The notes under the pieces were generated by a model. The model was not told where the DNA came from and made no database searches. It saw only the letters and a list, made by a program, of their open reading frames with translations. Both the position numbers and the translations under genes were made by a program. This document shows, piece by piece, positions 24,241 through 36,382 of a stretch of 64,000 bases of DNA; position 1 is the stretch's first letter; every line of letters starts with the position of its first letter. Origin of the DNA: Epiperipatus broadwayi (lineage: Eukaryota; Onychophora; Udeonychophora; Euonychophora; Peripatidae); contig JAQFVV010012477.1 of assembly GCA_028023455.1 (NCBI GenBank), positions 4,816,751-4,880,750 of the forward strand, given 5' to 3'.

Positions 24241-26150
24241 CAGAGTTGCTCCAAAAATATTAGTTGAGTCAAGAAACTATGAAAAGATATTTTTAAACCA
24301 TATATATATATATGTATAACCAGGTGGGGTAATAGATTGAATATGATTACAATTTAGCATAGAATTTTATTCTTTAATAAAAATAGAAATTGTGAAAAGC
24401 AAAATTGTAAGACTTACTTTTATATATAAAAATATATTAAAAAATTATACATTCAATCTACTCCACTGCAATTTAAGTATTGCACCACACCAGTCCCTTA
24501 GGAAGAGAAGCATAATACCCAGAGGGTACCTATGACTAAGCTGAAGCTATATATAAGATACATAACTATGACTACCTTTCAAGGCCACAGATCTTCTTGA
24601 CTGCAAAATTCAATGCCTATCATTCAAAGCATTTTTTTGTTTCAGAGTAAACTCCAGGCACCAGTTAATTACAAAGGGTAACTAACATCCCCTGAACAAT
24701 GGCATACTAATTCAGTGCCTAAGAAATCCCAACTAGCTCAATCAAAAAGAATGGTATAATAAACTACTGCTTTAATTAGTGATATGAGTAAAGAATTGAC
24801 TGACAAACTATTAATTTTCAAAGATAATTTATTTTAACTAAAATGCTTGTAAACTAATTATAAATTTTTCTCAATTAAATAAACTATGATTTTTATATAT
24901 AACCACACATTCTTAATAAATCACCCAATATAATACAATATAAAACATTAAATAAATACAAGGTATTAAAACACACACATCAATAGTTCATTTTATGTAT
25001 GCTATAGAGTTCATTTCTTTTATTGACTCAGGAGGCTTCAATATTGCAATGGCTACATTCATTAACATCAAGAAGTGGAATAATAAAATGTTATTACCTA
25101 TAGAATTTTTGAACTTTGTGGCTTCAAATTATTTAATGCTGAATATGTTTTATCAACCGGTTGAATTTTAAGCTTCTGTTGAGATTCTAATGATTGCTAT
25201 TCCATGCTACTTCTATTTCAGACAGTTAGACATTCCTGACAGCTTCAAATTTTTAGATGAACATTGCTTCTATTGGGCAGACTGCTGATGTTCTGTTGGA
25301 CAGAGGCTGGAGTTCATCGCATGCCCCAAAAACTGCTTAACACTGCATTGTCTTTATTAACAAATACAGATAACAGGTGATTGACTTTAGATATGTGAAT
25401 GACTCTAGATATGTGAATGACTGACTGAATGACCTAATTTTCAACCATATTTATGTGATGACCTTTTCATCATTTTTTAAAATTAGTTTTTAAACCTGCC
25501 AGCTATTTTCATTGTTGAGAATTCATCCACTGCTTTTGTTGATTAAATTTTTGATAAGCATTTTAATTAAGCCTGTTGTTTATGGATTTTGATTAGTAGC
25601 CATTGCTAATTCCATTTTTATGTAGCTTATGAGTATATGCAATTTTTGAAGGAAATTTTTAACTTATAAACTTTCATTTATTTTTAATATTAACTTTCAT
25701 TTATTATTATTATTATTTCTTTATGTTTACAATCAATTCATTATTTATGCACACATAGAGATGTTTTAGTGTTTAAGATTTATTTTTTACTTTAAATTAA
25801 ATGAAAAGAGAGTATTTTTAATTTCATATAAAAGATTTATTTTTAGATTTTTATAGCTTTAACTTTTCTAAGTTAAATTCTCTCCCTTGACTTTCTCTTA
25901 AACTTTCTGATTTTTTTAAATTTTTTTTTTTTCAAATGAGATGTTTTTAATTTCAAAATCTTTTCATTATTTAAATATAAGATTTTATTTTAATGAATGT
26001 GAACAACATTTTATATGGAGTGCTGTTCATTTGTGATACAATATATATTCTAACTTAATACCATTGAGTTAATTTTTAGCAACATCTCACCAAAATGATA
26101 ATGCAAAATTAATTAACTATCAATGCCAGGAGCAGGCTGAATATATATAT
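24241..26150. other. Mixed non-coding DNA
   Basis: Contains a small inverted repeat ('gtggggtaatagattgaat' near 24,324 against 'attcaatctactccac' near 24,452) and a 17-18-bp tandem duplication around 25,380-25,420 ('tagatatgtgaatgact'). The 24,460-24,770 part is less AT-rich than its surroundings, but no coding frame is sustained. Confidence 0.45.
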
Positions 26151-26154
26151 ATAG

Positions 26155-26900
26155 TTTATAAAATATGCAAATTATTGCAATGAAAAATGTCAATTATAAA
26201 AGTCACATGTTCCATTTTTTGACAAAGGAATGCAAGACTCCTTCCTGTTGATGGAATTTGAGTCTCTTGCAATAACCCATGCCTCATTGAACTTTCTTTT
26301 ATGATCATTCCTCTCTGTTTAAGTGGTTTTAGTAATAGAAGGGAAAAACACGTATCCTGTAGCAAGCTTGTACTCAAGAAAAAATGACATATTGCCAGTC
26401 TTCTTTTGTCTTTTTATAAAGATAGGAGTGCTGGATGATTCTCATAGATCTATTAATTTGAGACTCCCCATGGTATGCCACTCTACATGCTGGAGTTGGG
26501 CATGGAATTTTATATACTATTTAAAGAGCATGTTTGAATGTAGTTCTTTCTTTAGTATTGTTCAAAAGATTATTAAAGGAAGGCAGTATTCTAAATGCTA
26601 TTTGAGCATTGTTTGAGCAATTTATCCAAAGCTTTGTTGATTTTTTAGAAATATATGAGAGGGCTTGGACAGAATATTGTTGATAGCAGCTTTGTTAATC
26701 TTCATATAATTTTTTTTTTACTATTTTTATTAATGTCGAATGTTTGTAGCCTATGTTTATAAGATCTTTGATATATTCTTTAATGTCAAGTTTTTTATCA
26801 GCTTTATATTTACACAATTTTTTATTTTGATGCAAAAATCTCTTTAGCTCTGTCATGTTGTGCTCAAATAGCAGACACATTAGATTTGGGGTGGATAGCA
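26155..26900 (-). pseudogene. Penelope-like element relic with complete GIY-YIG outline
   Basis: Reading down the minus strand: 'ELKRFLHQNKKLCKYK' and 'IKDLINIGYKHSTLIKI' (26,695-26,880, the region after the RT core), 'YISKKSTKL', then 'IVYKIPC' (complement of 26,500-26,520), 'AYHGES' (26,461-26,478, in the YIGES position with I-G lost), 'EAWVIARDSNSINRKES' (about 26,240-26,285; family EA.yI....sINr). Order and spacing match PLE GIY-YIG domains, including the Cys residue before the YIG. Several frameshifts and stops are present. The catalytic YIG is destroyed (YHG). The plus frame at 26,323-26,616 is a shadow. Confidence 0.82.
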
Positions 26901-26977
26901 GCTCTCACTTGGATCAGTTTTATGATCATTTTATAGTCAAGCATATATTTATTTCTTTGAATTCATAGAGCTAGCTG

Positions 26978-27150
26978 CATTTAGAACAGAAATCCTCTTT
27001 TGAATGCAAAAGCATTTACAGTATACAATTTTCACTGGTCACTGCTTAATATTATCTGACAGTGATTTTTCTGAAATAAAAATAACAGAAATTTCCACAT
27101 ATTTAAATGTATTTTAATAATTATATCTTTTTAAAATTATTAAATTATAT
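26978..27150 (+). repeat. Direct repeat partner of 23,961-24,131
   Basis: Same orientation and about 80 % similar by eye: 'cttttgaatgcaaaa', 'caattttcactgg.cactg', 'gtgatttttct.aaataaaa'. It lies just upstream (minus sense) of the PLE relic, and its partner lies about 3 kb away on the other side. The two could be remnants of a PLE pseudo-LTR or unrelated copies of one MITE. Confidence 0.7.
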
Positions 27151-30100
27151 TTATGTAGCCATATATATGTATGCTTCACCATCATTGTTTATTTAATGAC
27201 AGACCATAAGGATAATCATGGTAAATGGATATTAAAATAAATGATTAATGATATGTGTGTATAATGTTAAAATAAATTGTAAATTATAAAGGAAATTTAA
27301 ATGTATATAATTGGGAAATTATGGAAAAAGTTTAAAGTAAAATAAATTATTTCATCAGCAAATATAGAAAAGTAGTGCATCAGCAAATAAAGAAATCACC
27401 TGATGCACAATATAGATTAAGTAAAAAAATTTAACTTAAGATCCATTAAGAAAAATGAGGTATTATAAAATCGTTTGTTTAACAATAGTGTAAAATCATA
27501 TGATGCTTTTAAGAGCTGGTGAACAAGGGAAGCATTGGTAGACTGCAATTAATTAATTAATGGATTAAATAAAAGAGTTAAAAGGGTATAAATACTAAAA
27601 TTCTTCTTTGTTCAAAAATAATCATCATCTTCTTGCTAAAGTCTGAACCAATTCATAAATGTCTGTACAAGTCATGCTTGAGTAGAAAAGTTTTCCTCTG
27701 TCCTCCTTGTCCGTCCTCAGAGGGAATCCTAGAGATGAAGCCCAGCAGAAGACTGAAGAATCATGCCTGATAACTGCCTACCTTTGCTACCAGAAAGAAA
27801 GACCTATCTAAATGGAAACAGGAGCACAGACATCTGATGTAGACCATAACAGCCATCAAGAAATAATAACTGCATCATGAGGCCTCTAAAAATGAACTCT
27901 TAATTCACCATCCATATAAAGCTTAATCCATATATGTACGCATGTCTGAGTTACCGATAACTTTTTTATCTTTGCCATTTTTTTATATATATTATTGTTC
28001 TTCTTAACATATATGTGTACCTTACATATATTTAAAAAAGATTAAGTTATGTATTCTAACGATCAACTAATTCTGTTTTTTTCTTTTTGTTATATATATA
28101 TAGTGAGGTATCGTTAGCATGCATATGGAATTAACAATATCTCTCTTTTATTTTTTTGGTATTTATTACTTTTTTGGTAATGTCGAATATATGTATATAA
28201 GGGAGGAAGGAGCTGGGAGGTATTGTAAATAAGTTATAAACTTTTATTTCATTTTGCTATAATAAAAGGCAGACATCGTTTCTCAATAATTTGTAAAAGT
28301 TATTTGGATTTTTCGAAAGAATTCCCTCCACCTTCTTCCGCAGTTGTTTTTTTATTATTAAATGTTTTTAAAGAAGAGACAAAGAATACATTGCCATTTA
28401 GTTTAACTAATCTCTATATTCATTTTATAATTAGACTAAGAAAGACGTTGGTATCATATATATGCATCTACTTAATTTGTTAATTTATATTTTTTTTAGC
28501 AAAGTACCTCACAATTATTATTATACATATGCATACTTAAGCAAAGTAAATTCATATTAAATAAATATGTATTGGGAGATGCAGTATATATAAGCATCTG
28601 TTATTTAATATTTGTAATAGAGGGGTACAATGTGATCTTTTTCTTATAATTATCTATTCAATATTCATCAAATCTATGTGCAGAAATTAGTTAAATAATG
28701 ACAATTATTGATTAATCAGGCTAAGAATTAATGTTGGTACAATGCCTGCATATAAGTTTATTTTATGACTTTGAAGTGAGGAGGGTTTTATTATTTTGTA
28801 ATGGATTTTCTAGTAGAGTAATATATGGTATCATAATATATATTAATGTTAATAAGGCTTTAATATTTAAGGTCGTTTGACCGCATTCCCTGTACTGGTT
28901 ACTTAGTGATTATATAGTGTCTCTACATTTTTTTATTGCATTTTTCGAATTACTTCATCCAGCCAGCTCATGAATACTGGACATATCAGTTGCCTGGAAT
29001 AGTGAATCATGTTAAAAGGGCAGTGAGAAGGAAATTGACATTAAGCTATCACAAAACACTTTGTTCCTGAACTCGGGTCATGCTTAGGTGAATGAGTTCC
29101 TTTCTTTAATAATAAATTAGAGGTGAAGTAGCTATCCATTGATCAAATTGGCATCATGATGAAGACTTTACCATATTTTAAAGATACACATTTAAATATA
29201 TATCATAATCACTGAATACTGCACTGAATCTTACCCTTTTGTTTTATAATTATGCCTGTTAATATATGATCTGTGTGTTGCTATGCAAATCTATTGTTAA
29301 AAATTCATTGGGAATATATATATTTTAGTATAAATGAGGCTATGTTCAATTCAGTCTCTGGTTCATTTTGCTAATTTAAACATGTTAACACTATCATGTT
29401 CTCACACCATTGGTCAATTTCCACACTTCCTCTCTACCAAGTCAAATTTATCTCTCTGTTTAATAATGCATATCAAATGTTTTGTTTTTTCTTTTATTTC
29501 AAAAATCTAAGTACAATTGAATGTCATATACGCACACAAGTACCTTCTTGTTATTTGTAAATAATTCCATTAAATGAAACATAAATAACCTTATGCTAAC
29601 AATAAACTATAATTTATAATAGTAACCAAGTTATAAATGTTCATTATTGTATAGGTGTAAACCTGATCATCACATGCTAGGATTCCTAAGAGGTTTGTCT
29701 CTACCTGATCACCAGGCTGCATTAGAAAATTAACTCTTGTGAGGTTAAAGGAGTGAGTCATTTAGTTAGGATCTAGAAGGGTAAGTGAGGTTTGACCTCC
29801 CCCCTTTACCTATGTCTCTGGTCAGGTTAAAGAAACTATACTTTCTGATCATTACAATATATATCAGACAGTTTTTTCCTATAAGTCTATAACTTTCCAT
29901 AGATATTTTTATAATTGAAATTACATCCTAAATTTGTATATTTTAATCATTTTCTAATATTGTCATTAAAATCTGACATGACAATTATTACCTTACATGA
30001 TCAAAAGCAATTTGTGTATTTATATAAAAATCCTTTACTTATAATATACATATTGTCATTCTCTCTTGCTTCATGATGTGTGAACATGCATACTTTAAAA

Positions 30101-30570
30101 ACAAAAGATATTGATCAAGTTAATTCCTTCATATGGCTGCTGTGTTAGCATGCATGACAAGTATATAGAACTCTGGCATATCTGAGATATTTATATAGTG
30201 TAAAGCATTTTGTTTATTTATAATTTTATAGAAAGTCAGTATTATTCAAGATATGCTAAACTTTTAAGTTTTTTAAAAAACTCAAATACTTTTTAAAATT
30301 TATTATGATAATGCTTGGTAACTTTTTTAATTGATCATTTATAATAATTTCCAATTAGAGAATATAATTATCCATATTTTATACAATAAGTGCTCAATAT
30401 TTTATAACCAATTTAAAATTGTATGACTAATGTGTTATTACTTCATGAGTTAAAAATAAAATATACCTCATGAAGCTATCAAAATATATAAAATGCGCTA
30501 TCACGCACAAGCACACAAAGCTAAAAACAAATAAAGAAAATATATTATTTTTATTTTAATATCTATTCCA
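27151..30570. other. Non-coding DNA; one less AT-rich island
   Basis: 27,600-27,960 is noticeably richer in G+C, begins with a 'tataaatac' string at 27,587 and has no frame longer than a few dozen codons. It could be an old repeat or an untranslated exon. 29,640-29,830 is a second such island. No splice signals, gene or repeat partner were identified. Confidence 0.4.
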
Positions 30571-30577
30571 TTAAATG

Positions 30578-30618
30578 GCTAAGCGCTTTCAAGGGTCAAA
30601 ATCCTCATAATCATAGCC
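30578..30618 (-). other. Hammerhead-like core, family H2 copy A
   Basis: The minus strand reads 'ggct', 'atgattatgagg', a short loop, 'ccttgaaagcgc', 'ttagcc'. The segment is closed by GGCT/AGCC and has an internal stem just before 'gaaag'. The same layout recurs at 54,449-54,490 with a different but still pairing internal stem. Confidence 0.35.
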
Positions 30619-33535
30619 GTATTACAAACTATAATATATTGACTCGGAGTGATGCAAATGAAATGATTACGCATTCCATTTCTTGGATAGCCACAAAGTA
30701 TAAGCTGTTTGCTTATCTCATGAAGCTATATATATATAAACGTGTTCTATTGATGAGGTTAATAGCTGTTTATAAGTTCATTATATCATATGAATCTAGA
30801 TTTCAATAAATCATTAACGTAATAAAATAGTTTAAATATTTATTTTATGTTAAATAACAGGTCAATATCATAGTAATAATTTTAAATTTCATTAAGGGAC
30901 AGAAATTTTCATATATATATAATATTGATTTTTATCTTCATTTATATTTAATACACTGTTCAGCTTACACACACCTGCACATATAATGTAATATATATAT
31001 AATGCCTATACATGGATCATAATAAGATCCAAACATTATTATTATTTCTATCTTTTACTGAATTTGTGTTAATAAATCATGTATATCTATACATTTGTCA
31101 TGTCATTCCCTGGTTCACCACATTCACCCAATTACATTCCCACTTAATTAAGTAATCTATGTGCATATTCAAAACTTATGAAATATATAAAATAATATTC
31201 TGAGTTGATGGGGCTGGGAAGTATCTTCAATTAATTTAAATAATTGTAATGCATGACAGGCTGAGTTTGAATCGATAGAGTCCTTGTTTTTACCCTGACC
31301 ACCCGGACCAAAGAAAAATGATTACCATTAGTAGCATCAGGAGCATTGGCCAGATAGGTTAAAGCTTAGTACTGTTCTGCGACTACCATATCCCGAACAT
31401 GCTGGGTTTGAAGTACTTTTGCTAGGCCTCTGAATCTTGTTGGCTGATCACATGATTCTGACTGTTACAACGTGACCCTCAACTCTCCATGCCATTTCAG
31501 ATTGCTGACTCACCTGATCACATGCATGTTGAAAAGATAAATAATCACCAATACACGTATTTCATGCTAAACCAGCAATCATGAGTTGATCCAGATTATT
31601 ATCTCCACACATATATACAATCAGTGTTCAGCTTTATATTGTAATTTAAATTTGCATCCTTTTCCCCTCCATGTAATGAAAGTGCACTCAGCTTTAGGTT
31701 ACAAAGAAGAAAGAAGCAACTTCATTACGCAGATGAAAAAAATGTATGCAAATTTAAATTCTTATATACAAATTCATTAAAATGAATATAAGAAGTAATA
31801 TATATATATATGGGTGTGTGTTTTAGTAATATTTTACCTTTTTTTAGAGATGTTGACTTTACAAATTATTTCTACGCTTCAAGACTAAGTTTTGAAAGAT
31901 TTACAAAAAATATATTTTACATACTTTAAATGCCTGTTGGAAAAAGGTTTGGCAATAAATTTATAGGCTATAGAAGATTTAACAAAAGATAATGAAACAG
32001 AAATGGTGGAACTTGTTGATTTCATAGCAAAAATGATTCAAGAAAGTCTTCAACTTTCAAATCAATTGGACAATCATTTTCTTGTTAATGACATAAATTA
32101 TGAATGAGTTCTTAAATTCCAATGAGAGCTAAATAGTTATATGTCTGGATATCTGTGCTTTATAAACAATTAGTAAAATCATCATCTCAAAGCTTAATTA
32201 CCAATTACATTGTTGATAGAAGACCATTAATTTTTAGACTGAAAATTTTTTTATTGGCTGAGTGAATTTGTCTTTTAATATTAGATTTGTTTGTGAAAAG
32301 CAAATTAATAATTTGTCAGATTATGAAAGTGAATGAAAGTTTTTCCAAAAATAAATTTCTATTTATAATTATAAAAATATTCTATAGCAGAGAACCTAAA
32401 AAGAACATTCATAACCTATTAGAAAATGCAGTGTATGTCATTGATTTTTTTCTCAATTTACTTTCACGTAAAAGTAAATAATTTTTACTAAAATCTTAAC
32501 TATTTTTCTAAAATAATTATATTTTCAGCATACTTTATCAAAATAATTTATAATATGTAAAAAAGTACTTTCAAATATACATTTTCATTTTGAATATCAA
32601 AGCAAAAAACTTGGAGTTGTCAAAACTGTTGTCAAGTGCTCCCTATGGTTCAAAATGAGAAGTAACAAATCAGTGCCTTACAATACATTTTAAGCTTTAA
32701 AAAGACCATAAATTTGCTACAATTATGCAAAAATTGATGATTTTAGAGCAACTTAAATCCATGAATGAAAATTTTCAGTTTATGTACCTTATTAAACACA
32801 TCACGAGACTGAAGTTGGTGCTAATTGTATTTCCTCTTGTATTATGAATCTGATTTTTTTATCAGTTCACAAATATACCTGCATATTGTCAAATAGTTAT
32901 AATGATTAAAATATGTATAAAAATGTAAAATAAATTACACATAAAAACATATTGTTTTGAATAAAATTAAATAGTAAATAAAAAAAGTTTGTCTTGTATC
33001 AATTTTTTTCAAATATTTGAAATTTTTTATTAGTCATACTTTATTTTCTTATTTTTTTAATGCAAATTTTAAAGTAATTTTATCTTGTTGCTTTTCTTTT
33101 ATGTGATTATTGAAAATTATGGAATGTATCCAAAATTTTCCAATGTAAGTTAAGTCTATTTTTGAGCGATTTCTTTTATGTGGGTTTTTTGTGGAACCTA
33201 TCTACCACATAAAAAGAGACCCAGGTGTATTTCTGAAACATAAAGACAGACATGTATTTAGAATAAAAAATAATAAAAATAATATACAATAAAGGATGTG
33301 GTCCATTGCATTTTCAAAAAAGCATGGAATCAGACTTTTCTAATAATACTAAAATTAGAAGAACGTGAGTTTAAAAATTAATTAGAACAAAGTCTTAACA
33401 CAAAATATTATATTTAATAATGGGTCAGGAATAGAATATTAAACACTAAAGATGTATTAGGTAAAAAATTAAAAGTCACTATAAAGAAAACATATTCAAA
33501 GATTAATATTTTGATGTTCTAATTTAACATTATAT
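30619..33535. other. Non-coding DNA with possible transposase scrap
   Basis: At 31,950-32,105 the plus strand reads 'AIEDLTKDNETEMVELVDFI', then 'SLQLSNQLDNHF'. The acidic helical pattern is reminiscent of the C-terminal tail of pogo/Tigger-type transposases, but this is a weak resemblance. 31,240-31,520 is a less AT-rich island without a frame. No other feature was seen. Confidence 0.35.
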
Positions 33536-33539
33536 TTTG

Positions 33540-33775
33540 TTACACACACACACTAACATATAAACTCCATAAATATATGAGACTTTTTTGCTTAAATTTT
33601 AACTTTTAAATGGTATTCAGGATGGCATATACTATTATAAGCAGGCTATAGCTATTATTGATTTTTTAATTGGTATATTGAATATACCAATATGGTAATA
33701 CGTATAGTGAATTTTGCCTGTTTTATATTGAATATTATAGTTTATTCTTAAGTATTTTGATTATTTATATATATA
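33540..33775 (+). repeat. Dispersed repeat D3, copy 2
   Basis: 'ttttaacttttaaatg.tattcaggatg', then 'agctattattgattttttaattggtatatt', then 'tattttgatta' align with D3 at 63.34-63.45 kb and, partly, at 11.6 kb. A small perfect hairpin ('attggtatat' / 'atataccaat', 33,669-33,691) lies inside. Confidence 0.65.
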
Positions 33776-33949
33776 CCCACACATTAAAAGCATAAACCTA
33801 AACTAACCAATAAATAATCAAAACTACCCCAAATTCACAACTCAACCAGACTAAAATAAACTCTAAAATCCAACCAATGGTTTCACTACTACAAGCAAAC
33901 TTCTCAAGTGTAAAGAAATACAAAATAACATATTTAAACTGAACATTAC

Positions 33950-34440
33950 CTACAATTCCATTTACCTCCCATATACCTTTAATATGAAAAGAACTTTTAA
34001 ATAAGTTAACTGCTCCAGAATCATACATTTTTAATAATAAATATTTTTTAATTCTTTTCATTTCTCTCAAAGAAGACAATCTTAGCTTCAACAAAATTAG
34101 TAGTGTGGCCTGTATCTTTTTCATGGATATATAAGGCAGAACTAAGATATTTATTTCTAACCCTACTTTTATGTACCTTTATTCTTTTATTTAAGCTCAA
34201 ACTATTCTGATCTATCTATCTATTTATATATATCTTCTTATAAAAACAAGGAATATCCAGGAATAGTCTTTCTTTCAAAAATTTCCTTTGTATTATTTAA
34301 TAAATTATTTAAAGCAATACCCATTTTCCAAGCAATTTTTTTTTATTTCCAAACAAATTACTATTTTTCCATACAATTTTATAAGAAGACAATTTAAATG
34401 GCAAAGAAGTAAAATCATATTTTTCTTTATCCTTTACATC
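33950..34440 (-). pseudogene. Penelope-like element relic (GIY-YIG region)
   Basis: Minus-strand blocks: 'LFLDIPCFYKKIYIN' (about 34,230-34,265, the VYkIPC..YIG position with YIG lost), 'SLSLNKRIKVHKS' (family sL..Ri.eH), 'SALYIHEKDTGHTTNF' (family sAl..H...tgH.idf), 'IVFFERNEKN' (family kil..E.n). All lie in family order. One frame shift separates them from the 108-codon frame at 33,798-34,124, which is an out-of-frame shadow. Nonsense mutations are frequent. Confidence 0.75.
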
Positions 34441-34536
34441 ATTACAAATATTATTACTATTAAATAAAATACTTTTGTGTTTATTGTAACACAAAAGTAT
34501 TTTATTTAATAGAAATAATATTTGTAATAATGTAAA
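34433..34536. repeat. Near-perfect hairpin, arms about 49 bp
   Basis: The core arms 34,441-34,481 and 34,488-34,528 match at 40 of 41 positions around a 6-base loop ('tattgt'). Pairing continues with one mismatch to about 34,433/34,536. It overlaps the upstream edge of the PLE relic. Confidence 0.9.
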
Positions 34537-35525
34537 TAAAATACTTTTAATACACAAACACACACATATATAAGCAAACATATATTTGGCAAAGTTGTTA
34601 TTTCTGGAGAGAGGGGGTTATAGGTTACATGTATATGAATAAGGAGATGTAAAAGAATAGGAGTTTGTAAGTTGTTTTTTTTTAATGTAAATATATATTT
34701 TTTAAAAATTTTCACTAAAATAATAAATACATTTAATTTTTTTTGTACAGCGAAGCTGTGAACTATGCAATATTTTGTTCCAAGCCCATCTCACTACAAA
34801 CATATATAACATATAATTTTGTTGACAAGGCATGATTATAATATAGTAAGGTATTGTTTATTCTATTGTAAATGTACACTACAGTACTTTTCAACATGCA
34901 TATATACATTACAGATGCTTTATATGTGTAGTATATTTATATAAATTAAGATTAAAATATTAAAGTTTTTAAAAAGTAATGTTAGTAATGATAAATTGAG
35001 AAATTGCATTTACATATTTATTTATAACATCAAGTGTATCTTATATTGTTAATAATTTTGTTTTATCACAACTAAATAATTGTTCAGGACAGTTCACCAT
35101 TAATTTAATATTTTTATAACTGCCAAGGTTTCAAAATGCATATAACCATTTCCTATTTGCAATGAATAGTTTGCATTTATGTGATCTACATCCTTAGCTA
35201 AATTTTTCATAGAGTCTTAAAGCTTTCTGACACAATATAATTTAACTTTAAATTTAAGGCTTTTTTTCACTTTAACCAAAAAATGCCTTTACTTTCACTA
35301 CAACTTTAGCTATTTCAGGAACACAACTGACAGTGGCTTGAATCTGCTTCTTTTATCATTTTTCTATAATAACTTGTGCCTTTGAAACATACAGACTAAT
35401 TTTAGAGCATAACTTACAACTTTTTCTTATTAAATCAATTTTTTTTCTTATTTAATAAAAGTACAACTTTTTTTGGACTTATCACTCAATGTACTGCAAT
35501 ACATTTATCTGAACATATATATATA
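34537..35525. other. AT-rich DNA, no feature
   Basis: No supported gene. The minus frame at 34,506-34,715 starts inside the hairpin and is not coding. Confidence 0.45.
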
Positions 35526-35529
35526 TAAT

Positions 35530-36275
35530 GTAAATGAGACATCTATTTTTTATAGTGCTATGTTTTATAAACTGGAATATTAATAATCAGCATTAAGCTA
35601 ATGCACATGCGCTTTGTGGATTTTTAACTATAAATGAATACTCTCACTTTCAAACACAAGATAAAGTCTTTGTGAAAAGATAAAATGAATCCATCTAACT
35701 TTTCAACCCAAATGTTTATGTATGGGCAAATATTAAGTATTTGGAAATGAGAGCATGAAGTTGTTAAGCAATCACTTTAGATTACCTTTACTAAGGTTGA
35801 ATGAATGATACTTGCAAAATTTTCTAGAATTTATGATACATTGTTCTTATTTGAAATTAAATATATATAAATGAGATACTTATTTTATATAATATTGTTT
35901 TATAAACTGTAATATTAATAATCAAAATTAAGCTAATGCACATGCACTTTGTGGATTTTTTAAACTATAAATGAATACTCTCATTTCTAAACACAAGATA
36001 ATTTCAAATAAGAATGATGTATCATAAATTCTAGAAAATTTTGTAAGCTTCATTCATTCAAGCATAGTAAAAGTAATTTAAAGTGATCACTTAATATCTT
36101 CATGCTTTCATTTTCAAATGCTTAAGATTTGCCCATACATAAACATTTAGGTAGAAAAGATAGATGGATTCATTCTATCTTTTCACAAAAACTTTATCTT
36201 GTGTTCGAGTATTCATTAATAGTTAAAAATCCATAAAGCACACGTGCATTAGCTTAATGCTGATTAATAAATGTA
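35530..36275. mobile_element. Compound foldback element
   Basis: Three related segments. Arm A (35,570-35,860) is repeated in reverse complement at 35,998-36,272. Between them, 35,861-35,997 is a direct copy of the beginning of arm A ('aagctaatgcacatgc.ctttgtggatttt', shown at 35,598 and 35,931). The layout is therefore A - partial A - inverted A. No protein is encoded. Confidence 0.85.
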
Positions 36276-36280
36276 ATGGT

Positions 36281-36382
36281 AATTAACTATTATATACTGT
36301 CTTTCAATGGGAAATGCTTTTGGTAAAGGAATTAACCCAAAAATACTTCAGATTGAAAGACTGTATATAATAGTTAATTATT
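36281..36382. mobile_element. Minimal MITE made of two fused terminal repeats
   Basis: Inverted arms of 29 bp ('taattaactattatat' / 'atataatagttaatta') match at 28 positions. The next 20 or so bases on each side ('aaatgcttttggtaaag', 'caaaaatacttcag') resemble the outer arms of the 9.67-9.95 kb MITE. It looks like an internal-deletion derivative of that family. The plus frame at 36,307-36,498 is not coding. Confidence 0.75.

Noticed and set aside
27587-27960. Possible exon or promoter starting at a 'tataaatac' string in a less AT-rich island
   Set aside because: No sustained frame, no defensible splice sites and no independent promoter evidence.
31950-32105. Pogo/Tigger transposase fragment
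   Set aside because: The acidic helical pattern is suggestive, but no DDE or DNA-binding motif is nearby, so it was left as a weak note only.
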